Virus record (IMG/VR): IMGVR_UViG_3300042860_001859
Coordinates: 1 to 30,180 of that record
DNA length: 30,180 nt
Source of the DNA: a virus
Strand: one strand, 5' to 3'
A program made the translations under genes and the position numbers. This document shows, in pieces, positions 28,559 to 30,180 of this stretch. Below the pieces are notes generated by a model. It worked only from the letters and a program-made list of their open reading frames with translations, searched no databases and was not told where the DNA came from. Each line of letters opens with the position of its first letter. Position 1 is the stretch's first letter.

Positions 28559-30180
28559 ATGCCGATGAACCCCCGCACCCTGCGTCCTGGCAGCACCTTC
28601 ACGCCGCGCTCCATCTCTGGCCTCGCCCTCTGGCTGGACGCGGCTGACGGCTCGTCGCTCTACACCACCGACGCTGGGCCGGTGACGGCGGTGTCGGCAC
28701 CTACGGAGGTCAGTGGGTGCGTGGGGTGGTGGGATGCGAGCGATGCGTCCAGCATCACGCAGTCGGGCGGGCTGGTGAGCCAGTGGAATGACAAGAGCGG
28801 GCAGGGGAACCATGCGACGGCGAGCGGCACGGCGCGACCCACCCTTGTGAGCAACGCCCTGAACGGCAGGAGCGTTGTGTCGTTTGACGGCGCAGACGAT
28901 GTGATGGAAGCCGCCATATCCAGCGGCTACACGGCGGCGACTGTATTTGTGGTGTTGCGGGCCGATGCCGCTGGCGGCGGTTCGCTTGGGAGAGCAATGA
29001 CACGCGGGGCTTCAGCGCTATTTTTCGATGGCGCGAATGCCGCACTTCGGTACAACCCTCCGTTCGCTGGCGCCACCGGCAACGCCGGGCAACGCACCGC
29101 GAACTCGTCGGTGGCTCTTGGGGCATGGAGCCTATCGTCGTTCACTTGGAGCGGCGGGCTTGATGTGTCCACAGCGATCACGCCAAGACTTTCCGGCGCG
29201 TCGTCTAGTGCTGGCCTTACTGGAACCGGCGATTCTGTATCGTCCACAGGCATAAGCACACTAGCAATTGGAAACCGATCCGTTGCCGATGGTAACGACA
29301 GGGGGTGGAACGGGCGCATCGCAGAACTGATCTTCTTCAACGCTTCTCTTTCCACAGCAAACATCGCCCGCGTCGAAGCCTACCTCGCAGCGAAGTGGGG
29401 GATCAGCGGAGTCCACGCACAGGCAACGGCGACCAACGATCCGGTGGGGTATTGGGGGGATAAGTCTGGAAACGGCAGGCACGCGGTGCAGGCGACGGCG
29501 GCGAGCAGGCCGACACGCAACGCCACAACGCAAAACGGACGCAACACGCTGCGGCTCACGCAATCAAGTTCGCAATACTTCACGCTCGGCAACCTGTCCG
29601 CTGCCTTTCCGTCGTCCTATGGAGAAGTGTTTGTTGCGTTCAACCCGCTTGGCGACCAAGCCTATGCGCTCTACGGAACGCGAGCAAATACGCATTACTA
29701 CCAGTATGTCACGGACGGCTTCGGCTATCCCGGCACGTTCATGCAGTCGCGGCTCAATAATGTGCAACTGTATTCAGCCATCTCTGGCGTGCAGATCACT
29801 TCAGAAAGAGTGCAGTCGGGGGTGTATACACACAGGCGGCGCGGCGCGCAGATGTATTCGACAAGCGGTGTGACATTCAATGGCGGTGACTCGCACACAA
29901 TCGGCGGCTATGCTGGCGGCGATGGGCTTGTGTTCTATAACGGAGATATGTACGAGGTGCTGGCTTTCGCGTCACCTCTGACAGCGACACAGCGAGCGAA
30001 TGTGGAGCGGTATTTGGCAAACAAGTGGGCAGTGCCGCTCGCCCCGCAGGTCAGCAACGCCGATGCCCAAGACTGGATAAACCGCGTCTACGCCGCAGGG
30101 TCTACGGTTTCGCAACCAGTTGCCACTGCCGTAAGCAACTTCGTTGACGGTTGCGTGGCTGATGGCATCTGGCCGGCGAT
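28559..30180 (+). CDS. LamG-like tail fibre/receptor-binding protein, open at right edge
   Basis: The frame is open from ATG 28559 to the last base, giving 540 complete codons with no stop. It has two concanavalin A/LamG-like lectin domains. The first (about 55-285) shows CVGWWDASDASSITQSGG, SQWNDKSGQGNHATASG and ends with GRIAELIFFNASLS...VEAYLAAKWG. The second (about 294-490) shows WGDKSGNGRHAVQ and ends with YEVLAFASPL...VERYLANKW. After 497 comes ADAQDWINRVYAAGSTVSQ, the beginning of a C-terminal module I recall from phage tail proteins. It probably binds host polysaccharide or surface glycan. The full length is unknown. A weak GAGG lies 11 bases before the ATG. The start is 6 bases after the membrane-protein stop. 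Confidence 0.85.
   Translation, partial: MPMNPRTLRPGSTFTPRSISGLALWLDAADGSSLYTTDAGPVTAVSAPTEVSGCVGWWDASDASSITQSGGLVSQWNDKSGQGNHATASGTARPTLVSNALNGRSVVSFDGADDVMEAAISSGYTAATVFVVLRADAAGGGSLGRAMTRGASALFFDGANAALRYNPPFAGATGNAGQRTANSSVALGAWSLSSFTWSGGLDVSTAITPRLSGASSSAGLTGTGDSVSSTGISTLAIGNRSVADGNDRGWNGRIAELIFFNASLSTANIARVEAYLAAKWGISGVHAQATATNDPVGYWGDKSGNGRHAVQATAASRPTRNATTQNGRNTLRLTQSSSQYFTLGNLSAAFPSSYGEVFVAFNPLGDQAYALYGTRANTHYYQYVTDGFGYPGTFMQSRLNNVQLYSAISGVQITSERVQSGVYTHRRRGAQMYSTSGVTFNGGDSHTIGGYAGGDGLVFYNGDMYEVLAFASPLTATQRANVERYLANKWAVPLAPQVSNADAQDWINRVYAAGSTVSQPVATAVSNFVDGCVADGIWPA

Noticed and set aside
1-30180. tRNA, rRNA, integrase, attachment site or insertion sequence
   Set aside because: I read for cloverleaf-like segments, recombinase motifs and terminal repeats and found none that I could support. 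A folding search could still find a divergent tRNA.

Overview
This window is most simply read as part of a tailed-phage genome, or a prophage, with the HK97-type head and long-tail (siphovirus-like) gene order. No bacterial housekeeping gene, integrase, rRNA, tRNA or insertion sequence is visible. The host is probably a planctomycete, but this is inference. It rests on the GC-rich sequence, a Cys-rich repeat of the GACC...GG-x-FQG-x-GT-x-C type that I associate with Planctomycetes, a cadherin-like module of the type common there, and a LamG-like tail protein. Nothing in the window proves the host.

Left arm (1-2320). A 35-bp tandem array runs off the left edge. It is followed by a strong GC-rich hairpin and then three leftward genes (376-1924): a protein of a phage family with a CP-x6-C-x3-C motif, and two small unknown proteins, one very acidic. 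They share near-identical leader sequences and one promoter candidate (TTGACA-16-TATTCT) with a perfect 16-bp palindrome near its start point. The core CGGCCCG/CGGGCCG recurs in the array, the hairpin, the promoter spacer and the palindrome.

Head module (2321-14389, rightward). In order: a zinc-finger-rich HNH endonuclease, small (P27 type) and large terminase subunits, portal, prohead protease with an extra C-terminal module, major capsid protein, a decoration-like protein, a glycosyltransferase-like protein, a small unknown protein, head-tail connector, two beta-rich proteins of unknown role, head closure protein, gp10-like protein and DUF3168-like tail completion protein. Most genes touch or overlap by 1-4 bases, so translation is probably coupled.

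Tail module (14429-24700). Two tandem tail-tube-like paralogues, a tail assembly chaperone pair joined by a -1 frameshift at G-GGA-AAC, a 1357-residue tape measure with 50-residue internal repeats, several tail-tip candidates of unknown family, and a 901-residue Cys-rich/beta-repeat/cadherin-like protein that may contact the host.

Right arm (24703-30180). Small accessory proteins (including an HExxH metallopeptidase candidate), a metallophosphoesterase, a dCMP deaminase-like enzyme, a deoxynucleoside monophosphate kinase, a decoration-like protein, a single-span membrane protein (holin candidate) and a long LamG-type fibre protein that is still open at the right edge. I see no convincing terminator between 2321 and 30180, so the whole right-hand block may be expressed as one late unit.
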